A stretch of DNA of 64,000 nucleotides from Halobacteriovorax sp. GB3. Its GTDB lineage: Bacteria > Bdellovibrionota > Bacteriovoracia > Bacteriovoracales > Bacteriovoracaceae. Below, in pieces: positions 16,203 through 24,212 of the stretch. The position numbers and the translations under genes were made by a program. The notes under the pieces are model-generated. The model saw only the letters and a list, made by a program, of their open reading frames with translations. It was not told where the DNA came from and made no database searches. How positions within the stretch are numbered: position 1 is the stretch's first letter; the number at the start of each line of letters is the position of its first letter. The stretch is taken from positions 186,001 through 250,000 of the forward strand of contig NZ_JAQSLN010000004.1 of NCBI RefSeq assembly GCF_028649655.1. Reading direction: 5' to 3'.

Positions 16203-16904
16203 ATGAAAGCTCTAAAATTAATATTTGTTATGGCCTTTCTTATTAGCTTTATTCAGCAAGGATTAGCAGTTGGGGTGAGATCAGTACCCGTTGATAATCT
16301 CTTTGCTCCGATGGGATTTAATTCGAATGACAATGTTGAGGTTGTCGTTTCAGGATTCCTCCCTAACCTTTGCTACAAGGATTTGAGAATCAATCCGATA
16401 GTCGAAGGAAATAGAATTAAAATAGATGTAAAAGCAAATGACCTATCCGCTCCTGATGTTGTCTGCGGTGAGATGATCGTACCATTCCTTGAAGAAGTGC
16501 AATTAGGAGTACTTGATCAAGGTTGGTACGACGTCGAAGTTAACGGTGAAATCAACAATGAAATCTATATCGAAGAGGCCATTGATGATGCTATCGAAGA
16601 TGAGGTTCTCGCCAATGTTGAAGTTGTTGTAAAAGATGAATACAGCAGAATCATTAAGCTAAAAGGTCACAACCCAAGTAGTTGTTACGAATTTGAAGCT
16701 TTCGAGGTGATTGATAACGGAAAAGATGTCTACTCAGTCTCTCCGATCATGAAGAAAGTGAGCGAGTTCTGCCCAATGAAAATGGTGCCATTCGAATTAG
16801 AGTTTGAGGTTCCAAATGATCTTAAAAGTGATCGACTCCTCATCCATGTAAAATCAATGTACGGAAACAATCTGAACTCTCTTTTTAATAACTCCGCATT
16901 CTGA
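16203..16904 (+). CDS. Secreted protein with two similar halves, unknown function
   Basis: The protein has 233 residues from an ATG preceded by AGGAGGG with ideal spacing. It has a signal peptide (cleavage after GLA). Two weakly similar beta-rich halves can be aligned around NVEVVVSGFLPNLCY/VVCGEMIVPF and NVEVVVKDEYS/SSCYEFE/FCPMKMVPF, each with one cysteine pair, suggesting tandem Ig-like domains. Acidic residues are clustered between them (EEAIDDAIEDEV). I recognise no family. Confidence 0.7.
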   Translation: MKALKLIFVMAFLISFIQQGLAVGVRSVPVDNLFAPMGFNSNDNVEVVVSGFLPNLCYKDLRINPIVEGNRIKIDVKANDLSAPDVVCGEMIVPFLEEVQLGVLDQGWYDVEVNGEINNEIYIEEAIDDAIEDEVLANVEVVVKDEYSRIIKLKGHNPSSCYEFEAFEVIDNGKDVYSVSPIMKKVSEFCPMKMVPFELEFEVPNDLKSDRLLIHVKSMYGNNLNSLFNNSAF

Positions 16905-16925
16905 TTACTTAGAGAGATTCCAAAG

Positions 16926-16950
16926 GGCCCATCCAAGTGATGGGCCTTTT
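16926..16950. terminator. Bidirectional terminator
   Basis: GGCCCATC and GATGGGCC form a perfect inverted repeat with T-rich flanks, between the secreted-protein gene and the convergent gamma-carbonic anhydrase gene. Confidence 0.8.
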
Positions 16951-17465
16951 TATTTGAGGTTCTTTAAATAATAATCTTTGCTTTCAATATAGCGTTTATA
17001 ATGTTCACCATATTGCTTCTTCTCTTGCTCAGTAAGCTCTCTTTTCACCTTGGCCGGACTTCCGACAATGAAGCTGCCCTCTGGATACACTTTTCCAGGA
17101 GGAACAAGTGAGCCTGCCGCAACTAATGAATTCTTGCCTATAACGGCTCCATCTAAAATTGTCGCCCCCATCCCGATCAAGCAATTATCCTCAATCGTAC
17201 AGGCGTGCAAAGTTACGGAGTGACCGACAGTCACATTGTTTCCAATGATAAGGGGTAGAGATGTTTCGACGTGTAACATTGAAAGGTCTTGGATATTTGT
17301 ATTTTCACCAATAATGATTTCATTAATGTCACCACGGGCAACGCAATTAAACCAAATATTAGAGTTCTTTTTCATCGTCACACGACCAATGAGATCAGCA
17401 CTAGGTGCAATAAAGACACCTTCTTCAATCGTTGGCCTAAAGTTAGCTAATTCATGAATACTCAT
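16950..17465 (-). CDS. Gamma-carbonic-anhydrase family protein (left-handed beta helix)
   Basis: The protein has hexapeptide repeats throughout (GENTNIQD, GNNVTVGHSVTLHACTIEDNCLIGMGATILDGAVIGKNSLV) and the family hallmarks RGDINEI, LHVE and GHSVTLHA, whose histidines are the expected metal ligands across subunits. It has 171 residues, the usual length. It is similar to YrdA/PaaY/CaiE types. These trimeric enzymes may hydrate CO2, but many are inactive or act on thioesters. It is separated from the upstream cytochrome c gene by a terminator, so it has its own promoter. Confidence 0.9.
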   Translation of the reverse strand: MSIHELANFRPTIEEGVFIAPSADLIGRVTMKKNSNIWFNCVARGDINEIIIGENTNIQDLSMLHVETSLPLIIGNNVTVGHSVTLHACTIEDNCLIGMGATILDGAVIGKNSLVAAGSLVPPGKVYPEGSFIVGSPAKVKRELTEQEKKQYGEHYKRYIESKDYYLKNLK

Positions 17466-17483
17466 TTAAACTCCGGACAAAAA

Positions 17484-17510
17484 AAAAGCTCCCAATCGGG
17501 AGCTTTTAAT
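17484..17510 (-). terminator. Terminator of the cytochrome c gene
   Basis: AAAAGCTCCC and GGGAGCTTTT form a perfect 10-bp stem with an AATC loop, directly downstream of the minus-strand cytochrome c gene. Confidence 0.85.
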
Positions 17511-17514
17511 TTAT

Positions 17515-18009
17515 TTATTTTTCCTTCCAAGGAAGTTTTTCGATATAAGCAGAGAGGTCTTTTACATCTTGAGCTGAAAGCTTTTTGATATATGGGTCCA
17601 TAACTTTGTTGATACGAACTTTATTTTGCATGTCTACGATTTGCTTTTCGATATACCATGCCATCTGACCACCAATCTTAGGTGCATTTTGAGATTTCTT
17701 TCCTTCACCTCTTTTACCGTGACAAACAATACACTTACCGTAAAGTTTATCTCCGCTAACAAGTTGTGGAGTGTCGAGAACAACAAGTGGTCCCTCAACA
17801 ACTTCTTCTTCAACAACCTTAGGTGGGTTCTCTCTTTCTTCTCTCATTTTTGCAAGCTCAGCTAGCTCTTTTTGATGAGCTTCGTGCTTAGCGATTGCTT
17901 TATCCATATCAAAACGAGCGTTATTAACCGGAAGATTGCTAAATGAATCTAGGTTTACTACGGCAATTAGCCCGATAACTGCAAAACAGAATACTACCAA
18001 CTTTGTCAT
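17515..18009 (-). CDS. Membrane-anchored monohaem cytochrome c
   Basis: The protein has 164 residues. An N-terminal hydrophobic segment (FCFAVIGLIAVVNL) lacks an obvious cleavage site and likely acts as an anchor. A charged E/K/P-rich linker follows, then a cytochrome c domain with LYGKCIVCHGKRGEG (haem motif CIVCH), PKIGGQ and the terminal QDVKDLSAYIEKLPW helix; a methionine in KVMDPYIKKL can be the axial ligand. The domain resembles the secreted cytochrome c at 3.2 kb. It is probably an inner-membrane-tethered electron shuttle. Confidence 0.88.
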   Translation of the reverse strand: MTKLVVFCFAVIGLIAVVNLDSFSNLPVNNARFDMDKAIAKHEAHQKELAELAKMREERENPPKVVEEEVVEGPLVVLDTPQLVSGDKLYGKCIVCHGKRGEGKKSQNAPKIGGQMAWYIEKQIVDMQNKVRINKVMDPYIKKLSAQDVKDLSAYIEKLPWKEK

Positions 18010-18090
18010 TGATGCTCCGAATCCTTAAAAAATGAAGTCTATAACTTTGGGATTATAGGTTAAGACCCACGTTCTGTAAACTGAAGGACG

Positions 18091-18633
18091 CTATTGCTGC
18101 GACGCCACATCTGCAATAAATTCCTGTATTGAATTTACTTCACGAACAAGCCCAAGGTGCTCATCTGAGAGGAAGCCTTCAGCATTGGCCAATTTAAAGT
18201 GTGCAAGCAGATGATCAAAGAATCCATCGAAGTTTAAAACGTAGCAAGGCTTAGTGTGATATTCGAGCTGTGCCCAAGTGATAATTTCACAAAGTTCATC
18301 CAAAGTCCCCATTCCACCTGGGATTGCAACAAAGGCATCAGACCAATCGTACATGATCTTCTTTCTCTCGTGCATTGATTCAACAACTTCAAATTTTGTC
18401 AGATTATCGTGTGCAACTTCCCAATCAACGAGTGACTTTGGCATAACTCCCCAAACTTCACCCTTTTTCTCTAAAACTGAGTCGGCCACAGCACCCATAA
18501 CACCAATTGATGCCCCACCATAAACAAGACCCATATTATTTTCGACAAGTAGCTCTCCGAGCTCCTTCGCCATTTCTACATATTTCGGTGACTTACCTGC
18601 AGATGAACCGCAAAATACTGCAATTTTCTTCAT
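18091..18633 (-). CDS. LOG-family nucleoside 5'-monophosphate phosphoribohydrolase
   Basis: The Rossmann start KKIAVFCGSSAGKSP and the family signature PGGMGTLDELCEIITWAQ are present. It has 180 residues from the ATG placed six bases after GGAG; an in-frame TTG four codons upstream overlaps that GGAG and is rejected. LOG/TIGR00730 enzymes hydrolyse the N-glycosidic bond of nucleoside monophosphates (cytokinin-activating type or PpnN-like housekeeping). It is likely co-transcribed after the tlyA gene, which ends about 20 bp upstream. Confidence 0.9.
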   Translation of the reverse strand: MKKIAVFCGSSAGKSPKYVEMAKELGELLVENNMGLVYGGASIGVMGAVADSVLEKKGEVWGVMPKSLVDWEVAHDNLTKFEVVESMHERKKIMYDWSDAFVAIPGGMGTLDELCEIITWAQLEYHTKPCYVLNFDGFFDHLLAHFKLANAEGFLSDEHLGLVREVNSIQEFIADVASQQ

Positions 18634-18654
18634 GAATTTCTCCAAATTATCTCT

Positions 18655-19416
18655 TTAAAGTCCAGTTAGATCAGTTTCATCTATACCATGACTCTCAAGG
18701 TTTTTATCAAAGTAAAAAAAGTATTCAACGTTTCCTGTTGTACCAGTTATTGGTGAGCGCATCGCCCCTTTGATAAAAAATTCATGCTCTTCACAAAATT
18801 TATAGAGATCAGATAAAACAAACTCTCTGTCTTCTTGCGATTTCACAATCCCATTCTTTCCAAGCTTCTCCTTACCTATTTCAAATTGTGGCTTCACAAG
18901 CGCCATAACTTCGCCCTTGTTATGAACCAGCTTCATAATACTCGGTAATGTGAGTTTCAAAGAAATAAAACTGAGATCAACCACGGCCAGATCACAAAGT
19001 TCACTTAACTCTAGCTCGTGTCGAATATTAGTACCTTCTAAGTTGACTACTCTTTCATCTTCAACCAGTGACTGGGCAAGCTGATCGTGACCGACATCAA
19101 TGGCGTAAACTTTTGTTGCCCCATTTTTTAAAACGTAATCAGTAAATCCACCAGTCGAGGCTCCGACATCGGCGACGATTTTCCCTTGAACGCTAATTCC
19201 GTATTCTTTAAGCGCTCCTTCAATTTTGTGAGCGCCACGGCCGACATAGATAACATCTTTTCTAACTTCAAGTCCCTCTTCACTAACTTTTGTCGAGGCC
19301 TTAGTCATTTGTTTCCCATTAGAAAAGACGACACCTTCTTTAATAAGTTGAAGGGCCTGAGATCGAGTTGAAGCTAGGCCAGCATCAACGAGGGCCTTAT
19401 CAAGTCTTTGTGTCAT
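18655..19416 (-). CDS. tlyA: TlyA-family rRNA 2'-O-methyltransferase
   Basis: The N-terminal S4 RNA-binding domain (RLDKALVDAGLASTRSQALQLIKEG) is followed by an FtsJ-like SAM domain: VADVGASTGGFTDYVLKNGA, AIDVGHDQL, LAVVDLSFISLKL, and ALVKPQFEIGKEKLGKNGIV. It has 253 residues, the normal length. TlyA methylates 16S/23S rRNA cytidines in actinobacteria, and homologues here are assigned by similarity. It lies between an unknown exported protein and the LOG gene on the same strand. Confidence 0.92.
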   Translation of the reverse strand: MTQRLDKALVDAGLASTRSQALQLIKEGVVFSNGKQMTKASTKVSEEGLEVRKDVIYVGRGAHKIEGALKEYGISVQGKIVADVGASTGGFTDYVLKNGATKVYAIDVGHDQLAQSLVEDERVVNLEGTNIRHELELSELCDLAVVDLSFISLKLTLPSIMKLVHNKGEVMALVKPQFEIGKEKLGKNGIVKSQEDREFVLSDLYKFCEEHEFFIKGAMRSPITGTTGNVEYFFYFDKNLESHGIDETDLTGL

Positions 19417-19427
19417 ATTAAAATCGC

Positions 19428-19832
19428 TTATTGTAAATCTGCTTTGATTTCTAGATTAACGAGTTCGCCTTCAATTTGTTCAAAGTCAAAACTCTTTATT
19501 TCTTCAAGATTAAAAACTAAATCACCTTTTTGAAACTTCTTGATGAGTCTTCCATCACTGTGAATGAGAACCCCTTCCAGACCGATCTGAAGCGATGGTC
19601 CCTCTTCAATAGAATGGGGTAAAAGATAGGAAGTAAATTCAAAACGAATCCCACCCTTTGTCGTGACAATTCTTCTATGTTCTGGGCGAATATCCTCACG
19701 AGTGTGAAGTTCACTTACCAGAACAAGTCCTTTATCAATCCCTTTTTTATGGACAAGGCTAATATCAAGCGAAATAAACGCCTGGGCCTGTAGGGAAATA
19801 AACATAAGAAGTGTTGCCAAAAATTTCATCAT
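19428..19832 (-). CDS. Small exported protein, unknown function
   Basis: The protein has 134 residues. It has a signal peptide (cleavage near AQAF) and a beta-rich mature part with no cysteine and no recognised motif (LVSELHTREDIRPEHRRIVTTKGG). It is followed after 11 bases by tlyA on the same strand, suggesting co-transcription. It is divergent from the VanZ-like gene. Confidence 0.65.
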   Translation of the reverse strand: MMKFLATLLMFISLQAQAFISLDISLVHKKGIDKGLVLVSELHTREDIRPEHRRIVTTKGGIRFEFTSYLLPHSIEEGPSLQIGLEGVLIHSDGRLIKKFQKGDLVFNLEEIKSFDFEQIEGELVNLEIKADLQ

Positions 19833-19869
19833 AAGCTTATGATAGCTCTATATTCAAAGGAAGACAAAG

Positions 19870-20244
19870 TTGAAAATAAAAGAGCAATTAATATACAAAA
19901 ACTACTGGATAGGACTAGGTCTTCTCTATACGGGAATTATGATCACTCTTTGCCTCATTCCAAGTTCACAAGCTCAATCAACGATTCCTCATTTAGATAA
20001 AGTTTTTCACTTTATCGCCCACTTCATTTGGACCTATTGGTTCGCCCAGATTTTCTCAGATAGAAGAAGAATTATTCTTGCTTCGCTGATTCTTGGAGGC
20101 GTCATCGAAATTCTTCAGGCCAAGACAGGTTATCGTCACGCTGAACCACTTGATGTCATGGCAAATTTCATTGGAGCCGTTTTCGGAGTCATTCCGATGC
20201 TACCAAAAAGTCTTTTAAGAATTGAGAAATTGATCAAGAATTAG
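19870..20244 (+). CDS. VanZ-like membrane protein
   Basis: The protein has 124 residues with four hydrophobic segments. The VanZ pattern is present: LCLIPSS, then LDKVFHFIAHFIWTYWF, GGVIEILQ, and R..EPLDVMANFIGAVFG. The start is TTG with AAAGGAAGAC upstream. Its 3' end overlaps the convergent dapF gene by 30 bases. The function of single VanZ-like proteins outside glycopeptide resistance is unknown. Confidence 0.8.
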   Translation: MKIKEQLIYKNYWIGLGLLYTGIMITLCLIPSSQAQSTIPHLDKVFHFIAHFIWTYWFAQIFSDRRRIILASLILGGVIEILQAKTGYRHAEPLDVMANFIGAVFGVIPMLPKSLLRIEKLIKN

Positions 20245-21033
20245 AGAGCCATCAAATATTTTTTCGACTTCTCCACCAAGATAGATCGATGAATAATCTT
20301 CGTTAAATGGGATTTGCAAAACACCACCAGGCATATCAACTTGCACAGGTCCTTTCCAACCATATTGTTTAGAACAGGCAATTGCAGCAGCGATGGCCCC
20401 AGTACCACAAGCAAGAGTTTCATCTTCAACCCCGCGTTCATAAGTTCTTAGTTGAATATGATTTTCTGAGAGAATCTTGTAAAAGTTAGCATTCGCCCCC
20501 TCAGGAAATCTTTTGTCGTATCGAACTTTCGAACCGGCCTTAACAATGTCCAGTTCATCCAAGTCATCACAGTGAAAAACGCAATGAGGAACACCAGTGT
20601 TGGCAAAAAAAGAATGATCCGTTTCAAAGAGATCAGAAATATCAAAACGATTAACATCGTAATACTCAGTCATCTTTAAATTAACACTCTCTTTTTCAAC
20701 GACTGCCGAATAAGACCCATTCATCGTCTGAAAAGAGTAATTCTTTCCATCACCGATATTCAAAAAACTAGCAAAGTGGGCAAGGCATCGAGCTCCATTT
20801 CCGCACATAGAAACTTCGCCACCGTCAGCATTCAAATAAACCATACGATAATCGTACTCACTTGAATCAGATGGATTTAAAAACAAAACCCCATCGGCAC
20901 CAACACCAAACTTACGATCACAAATTTTATTCCACGAAATTTTATTGTCTAAAGCGATAGTCCCCGCTCTGTTATCAATAACAACAAAATCATTTCCTGT
21001 TCCTGAATATTTAGTAAATTCAATCTTACTCAC
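20215..21033 (-). CDS. dapF: Diaminopimelate epimerase
   Basis: This enzyme converts LL- to meso-diaminopimelate for peptidoglycan and lysine synthesis. Both catalytic cysteines are present: EVSMCGNGARC and DETLACGTGAIAAA. The start motif FTKYSGTGNDFVVIDNR is also seen. Homologues begin just before that motif, so a GTG with AAAGG eight bases upstream is chosen; an in-frame ATG 11 codons further upstream remains possible. It has 272 residues. Confidence 0.9.
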   Translation of the reverse strand: MSKIEFTKYSGTGNDFVVIDNRAGTIALDNKISWNKICDRKFGVGADGVLFLNPSDSSEYDYRMVYLNADGGEVSMCGNGARCLAHFASFLNIGDGKNYSFQTMNGSYSAVVEKESVNLKMTEYYDVNRFDISDLFETDHSFFANTGVPHCVFHCDDLDELDIVKAGSKVRYDKRFPEGANANFYKILSENHIQLRTYERGVEDETLACGTGAIAAAIACSKQYGWKGPVQVDMPGGVLQIPFNEDYSSIYLGGEVEKIFDGSLILDQFLNS

Positions 21034-21143
21034 CGCGCCAACCTTTGTGAATCCGAGCATTGCCATCTAACTCATTCGAGGATACAATGGCTTTTGCCAA
21101 ATGACTAACGTTAGTGGTCTTTGGCGCTGAACCAGCCGGGCAG

Positions 21144-21161
21144 TGCTCGGTTGGTTAGAGC
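21144..21161 (+). pseudogene. Fragment of a tRNA D-arm (relic 1)
   Basis: An 18-base segment matches the D-arm of the intact tRNA downstream with two differences (TGCTCGGTTGGTTAGAGC). No acceptor, anticodon or T arms are recognisable around it. It appears to be the oldest of three tandem tRNA-derived segments. Confidence 0.5.
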
Positions 21162-21167
21162 TTCTTA

Positions 21168-21211
21168 TACGAAATCCAATTGAGGGCCATTAGCTCAGTT
21201 GGTTAGAGCCC
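21168..21211 (+). repeat. 44-bp direct repeat (copy 1) covering tRNA leader and 5' half
   Basis: This is identical over 44 bases to the segment at 21284-21327. It contains the 16 bases before the tRNA plus the tRNA acceptor 5' strand and D-arm. It indicates a segmental duplication of the tRNA locus. Confidence 0.9.
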
Positions 21212-21270
21212 TTAAGTCCTCCTATCGTCGGACTTAACATAACCGGGTGGTCACAAGTTCAAGTGATGGC
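21184..21270 (+). pseudogene. Broken CAU tRNA copy with a hairpin in place of the anticodon 5' stem (relic 2)
   Basis: The 5' half equals the functional tRNA. The 5' strand of the anticodon stem is then replaced by TTAAGTCC-(10 nt)-GGACTTAA, a perfect 8-bp hairpin. The copy resumes at CATAACCGGGTGG through the T-loop and loses the 3' T-stem and acceptor. It cannot fold into a cloverleaf. Confidence 0.75.
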
Positions 21271-21299
21271 GGTAGACAAAAATTACGAAATCCAATTGA

Positions 21300-21376
21300 G
21301 GGCCATTAGCTCAGTTGGTTAGAGCCCCCGGCTCATAACCGGGTGGTCACAAGTTCAAGTCTTGTATGGCCCACCA
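21300..21376 (+). tRNA. tRNA with anticodon CAU (tRNA-Ile2 with lysidine, or elongator tRNA-Met)
   Basis: A full cloverleaf is present: acceptor GGGCCAT/ATGGCCC, D-arm GCTC/GAGC, anticodon stem CCCGG/CCGGG with loop CTCATAA, T-stem ACAAG/CTTGT, discriminator A and an encoded CCA. The C4-G69 and C5-G68 pairs match known TilS recognition elements, favouring tRNA-Ile2 (k2C-modified CAU), but elongator Met cannot be excluded. It is not the initiator, because the first base pair is intact (G1-C72). It is the left anchor of the repeat array that follows. Confidence 0.9.
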
Positions 21377-21414
21377 TTTACTTTTTAGGCGAACTATTGC
21401 CCACTAAGTTATGT

Positions 21415-21446
21415 AAAAAGCCTATTCTTCGGAGTAGGCTTTTTTA
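21415..21446 (+). terminator. Terminator of the tRNA, copied in later array units
   Basis: AAAAGCCTA and TAGGCTTTT form a stem with a 10-base loop followed by a T-run. The segment between the CCA and this terminator (GGCGAAC...GCCCACTAAGTTA) recurs, with changes, after several array repeats. Confidence 0.8.
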
Positions 21447-21488
21447 TTCCCACTAGATAATAAACAATAAAGATCTGATAATTTAAGA

Positions 21489-22481
21489 ATGAAATTTCTT
21501 ATTATATTATTAGCTTTTGTATCATGTGCTCACAAATCTTCTCTAAAAGATGTTGACGTCGATTTATATCAAATGACCAGCTCACAGATAAACTCTTTAC
21601 CTGATGACTTATGGCCAGGCTTTAAAGAGTACAATCCTCTTGTCATTTACAACACAATTGAAGGTCAATACTTACTCGGTGCTGACAAATATCCTGTTAT
21701 GGGATTTAACAAATACAACAAGGACCATAAACATCCACTTGGACAAAAGTTCCAAAAAAGGGTCTATAATACGGCTTTCCCCAAAGAAATATTTCAAAAG
21801 CATTATCCAACATTAACGTCATCAGTCTTTATGATCGATTCACTTGAAAGAATGAAATCACTTGGAAGAAACTGGAACATATATGACTGGAGTACTATTT
21901 ACATTCACGAAATCTTTCACTTATTCCAAGGTCCAATATGGTCTAAAGAGATAATAGGAAAAAAGGAAAATATCGACTCAACACCACTTCAAAAACTAAA
22001 AAAAGATAAGAAGAACATTAAACTTGTTGTCGAAGAACAGAAGATTGTACGAAGTGCTCTGCTTAAACTTGATTTCACTAATAAAAAAGAAATCAAAGAA
22101 ATGTGTAAGAGCCTAATAACCAAACGAGACAGTAGGTACAAATACTTAAAAAGACAAATACAACATTCTGTTAAAAATGAGCAGTTCTACGAAACCCTAG
22201 AAGGAACAACTCGCTATATTGAAAAACACATCGACCTATATTCAATTTCGGATTCAAATAAAAGAAAATATATGAATAAAGATCTATTAGCCTATCTAGA
22301 TAAACATGGAATTAAAACTTACTATTACATGCTTCATCAAATTGAGCCTGGAGAAAACTATTACTACGAAACAGGTTTTGGCTTATCACTATTATTAGAT
22401 AAACTTGAACCTAAATGGAAAAACAAGGCATTCAAAAGCACACTATGGGAGCAAGTAACAGCAAGTTGTAATCGTATATAA
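21489..22481 (+). CDS. Array unit 1 cargo: lipoprotein with HExxH-type metallopeptidase motif
   Basis: A short signal peptide ends in a lipobox (AFVSC), so the protein is probably lipid-anchored. A catalytic-type helix IYIHEIFHLFQG carries HExxH; a later ETLEGTTRYIEKHIDL could provide the third ligand glutamate, as in gluzincins. It has 330 residues. It is unusual in the array in being on the plus strand; its TAA stop is provided by the ATAACC at the left edge of the next repeat. No close family is recognised. Confidence 0.7.
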   Translation: MKFLIILLAFVSCAHKSSLKDVDVDLYQMTSSQINSLPDDLWPGFKEYNPLVIYNTIEGQYLLGADKYPVMGFNKYNKDHKHPLGQKFQKRVYNTAFPKEIFQKHYPTLTSSVFMIDSLERMKSLGRNWNIYDWSTIYIHEIFHLFQGPIWSKEIIGKKENIDSTPLQKLKKDKKNIKLVVEEQKIVRSALLKLDFTNKKEIKEMCKSLITKRDSRYKYLKRQIQHSVKNEQFYETLEGTTRYIEKHIDLYSISDSNKRKYMNKDLLAYLDKHGIKTYYYMLHQIEPGENYYYETGFGLSLLLDKLEPKWKNKAFKSTLWEQVTASCNRI

Positions 22482-22670
22482 CCATAACTAAAACTTTTTC
22501 CTCACTGCTAAATGGCTATTTCATAAACTACTGAAAACTCATTTAAGCAACTCAAAATAATCAGACAAATATCACTGAGGAAAATAACCAAATCAAAGAA
22601 AAAGTAGAATTATATTAATGAGTTAGAACTGAGAAAGAAAAGTTCGCGCAAGCAACTGGATGGACCACCA
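22478..22670 (+). repeat. Array repeat R1 (full length)
   Basis: The left edge is TATAACCATAAC. TTTTTCCTCAC and CACTGAGGAAAAT are inverted around about 75 bp that includes GAAAACTCATTT and AACTCAAAATA. An AT-rich part with AGTAGAATTATATTAA follows, then GTTCGCGCAAGCAACTGG and the tRNA-like end ATGGACCACCA. It provides the stop codon of the unit 1 gene. Confidence 0.8.
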
Positions 22671-22671
22671 T

Positions 22672-22706
22672 AAAAAAGCTCAGGCGTTTACGTCTGGGCT
22701 TTTTTT
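22672..22706. terminator. Terminator after repeat R1
   Basis: A GC-core stem with loop TTTA (CAGGCG/CGTCTGG, with wobble pairs) has A-rich and T-rich flanks. It is nearly identical to the terminator after repeat R5. Confidence 0.75.
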
Positions 22707-22748
22707 ATTTTGAGCCAATATTAGTTTTAAATTTTTGAGTGCCACAAA

Positions 22749-22850
22749 GTGGTGGTCACACTTGAGCCAAAAAATGATCCCAAAGGATCATTTTTACTTC
22801 TTGCTGAAATGATTAAAAAGATGAATATCGCAGAACCGAATTGGCTCATG
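22749..22850 (+). pseudogene. Unidentified coding-like remnant between two junctions
   Basis: The 200 bp between two array junctions is not repeat sequence. An open frame here reads TLEPKNDPKGSFLLLAEM... and ends by running into the tRNA-derived segment that follows. It contains the palindrome TGATCCCAAAGGATCA. It may be the remains of a deleted cassette gene. No homologue is recognised, so coding status is uncertain. Confidence 0.25.
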
Positions 22851-22943
22851 CAAGTCTTGTATGGCCCATACATAAACTTTTTGGGCGAACTTTCGCCCAC
22901 TTGGTTACACAAAAAAGCCTTCTTAACTGAAGGCTTTTTTATT
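22851..22943 (+). repeat. Copy of tRNA 3' end plus downstream flank and terminator
   Basis: Eighteen bases (CAAGTCTTGTATGGCCCA) are identical to the 3' end of the intact tRNA. They are followed by a diverged copy of its downstream flank, here with the perfect hairpin GGGCGAA-CT-TTCGCCC, and by an AAGCCTTC/GAAGGCTT terminator. This shows that the tRNA 3' region was duplicated with the units. Confidence 0.8.
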
Positions 22944-23984
22944 TCTATAATCTTGAATTGCTATATCTAAAGCATCCTGACCTGGCTCGCATTTAATATT
23001 TGGCTGAATGCCTACTTTCTCAAACTTGCGATTGTCTCTAAAAATATTTTTATGCGTAGAAATTTGAATACATAGCTTAGAATATGGAAGAACAATAATT
23101 CCAACATTACCAAATTCAATGCATCCATTTGTTGCCTGACCTACATAGTGAATTTGAGGATGATCTTCAAAACAAAGAGCTGTACTTTCACCACTAGACT
23201 TACAGTCGTTATCAATTAAAATATAGATAGGTTTATTATAACAATTACGGCCAACCTTAGTTACATCAGTACCACTACTATGCCTTAGCTCTCTACCTAA
23301 ACTTGTATTAAAGTTATTAAATTCAAAACGAAACTTATTAAAATACTCTTCATTCCTTTTATAAAATGTATTTGATTGAACTAATTTAACAAGAGCAGTA
23401 TTTAAAACTAGTTGAGAGTTAATTGGATGACAAAAGTCCTGGCCATAAAATAATTCAGCCATTTTATAACCATAGTAATCGTTACCACCACCATTACCTC
23501 TAAAATCAATAATAGTGAATTCACTGTTTATAAGATTTGATTCAATATCTATTAAAAATGATTTCCATAACTCTGAGTTTGGCATGGGGAAATGAGACAA
23601 GCCAATTAAGTTATAGTTTCCATCTTCAATTCTTCTTACGACAACTTCTTCTTCATCCGCAATATTTCTTCCAACCTCATATAATTTCGGTGATACTGAA
23701 CCAATTGATCTCTCAGCGTAGTTTTTCCATATTTTCAAATGATTGTCTTTGATGTTAGTGAAAATTTCCTTCAACGAAGAATATAATACCTCATTATCTT
23801 GTTCTTCTCGTAACAAGTTAACTTGATTAAGTAGTTCTTTAAACTCAGAAGGGTCAAGCCCAATAGAGCCAGCATATCCCTCCCTAAGAGTATAAATAAG
23901 AAGGTCAATATCTCGACTAATGGAAGCATCACTTGAGTTAAGACATTTTTCAATCGCTAATTCTTCATCTTTTATACTATTCAT
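22923..23984 (-). CDS. Array unit 2 cargo: S41-like (C-terminal processing) protease
   Basis: The S41 core is readable: FTIIDFRGNGGGNDYYGYKMAEL, then YILIDNDCKSSGESTALCFED with the expected catalytic serine in SSGES, IHYVGQATNGCIEFGN, and the closing GIQPNIKCEPGQDALDIAI. It has about 354 residues and no signal peptide, unlike most CtpA proteins. The start ATG lies inside the array repeat: AGG-N8-ATG favours the second of two in-frame ATGs (MVM). The stop overlaps the repeat-borne terminator. There is no PDZ domain. Confidence 0.8.
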   Translation of the reverse strand: MNSIKDEELAIEKCLNSSDASISRDIDLLIYTLREGYAGSIGLDPSEFKELLNQVNLLREEQDNEVLYSSLKEIFTNIKDNHLKIWKNYAERSIGSVSPKLYEVGRNIADEEEVVVRRIEDGNYNLIGLSHFPMPNSELWKSFLIDIESNLINSEFTIIDFRGNGGGNDYYGYKMAELFYGQDFCHPINSQLVLNTALVKLVQSNTFYKRNEEYFNKFRFEFNNFNTSLGRELRHSSGTDVTKVGRNCYNKPIYILIDNDCKSSGESTALCFEDHPQIHYVGQATNGCIEFGNVGIIVLPYSKLCIQISTHKNIFRDNRKFEKVGIQPNIKCEPGQDALDIAIQDYRNKKAFS

Positions 23985-24175
23985 AACCATAACCTAAGTT
24001 GTTTCCTCACTAAATTATTCCAAGCTTTTAAGCCATTGAAAACTCATTTCAACAACTCAAAATAAACAGACAAATATCGCTGAGGAAAATAACCAAACAG
24101 CAGAATTTCATGAATTAAATAAAGAACTTACGAATGAGGAAGAAAAGTTCGCGTAAGTAACTGGATGGCCCACCA
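23982..24175 (+). repeat. Array repeat R2 (full length)
   Basis: The left edge CATAACCATAACCT encodes, on the minus strand, the ribosome site and start of the S41-like gene. GTTTCCTCAC and CGCTGAGGAAAAT are inverted as in R1. It ends GTTCGCGTAAGTAACTGGATGGCCCACCA, whose last 11 bases are identical to the tRNA 3' end. The tail with AAGCGAACTTTCGCCCAC and a terminator follows. Confidence 0.85.
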
Positions 24176-24212
24176 GTTTTTCAATAAGCGAACTTTCGCC
24201 CACTTGGTTACG

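Noticed and set aside
22749-22970. Intact plus-strand gene of 73 codons
   Set aside because: Its second half is only the tRNA-derived junction and terminator read as protein; it was kept as a possible remnant, not as a gene.
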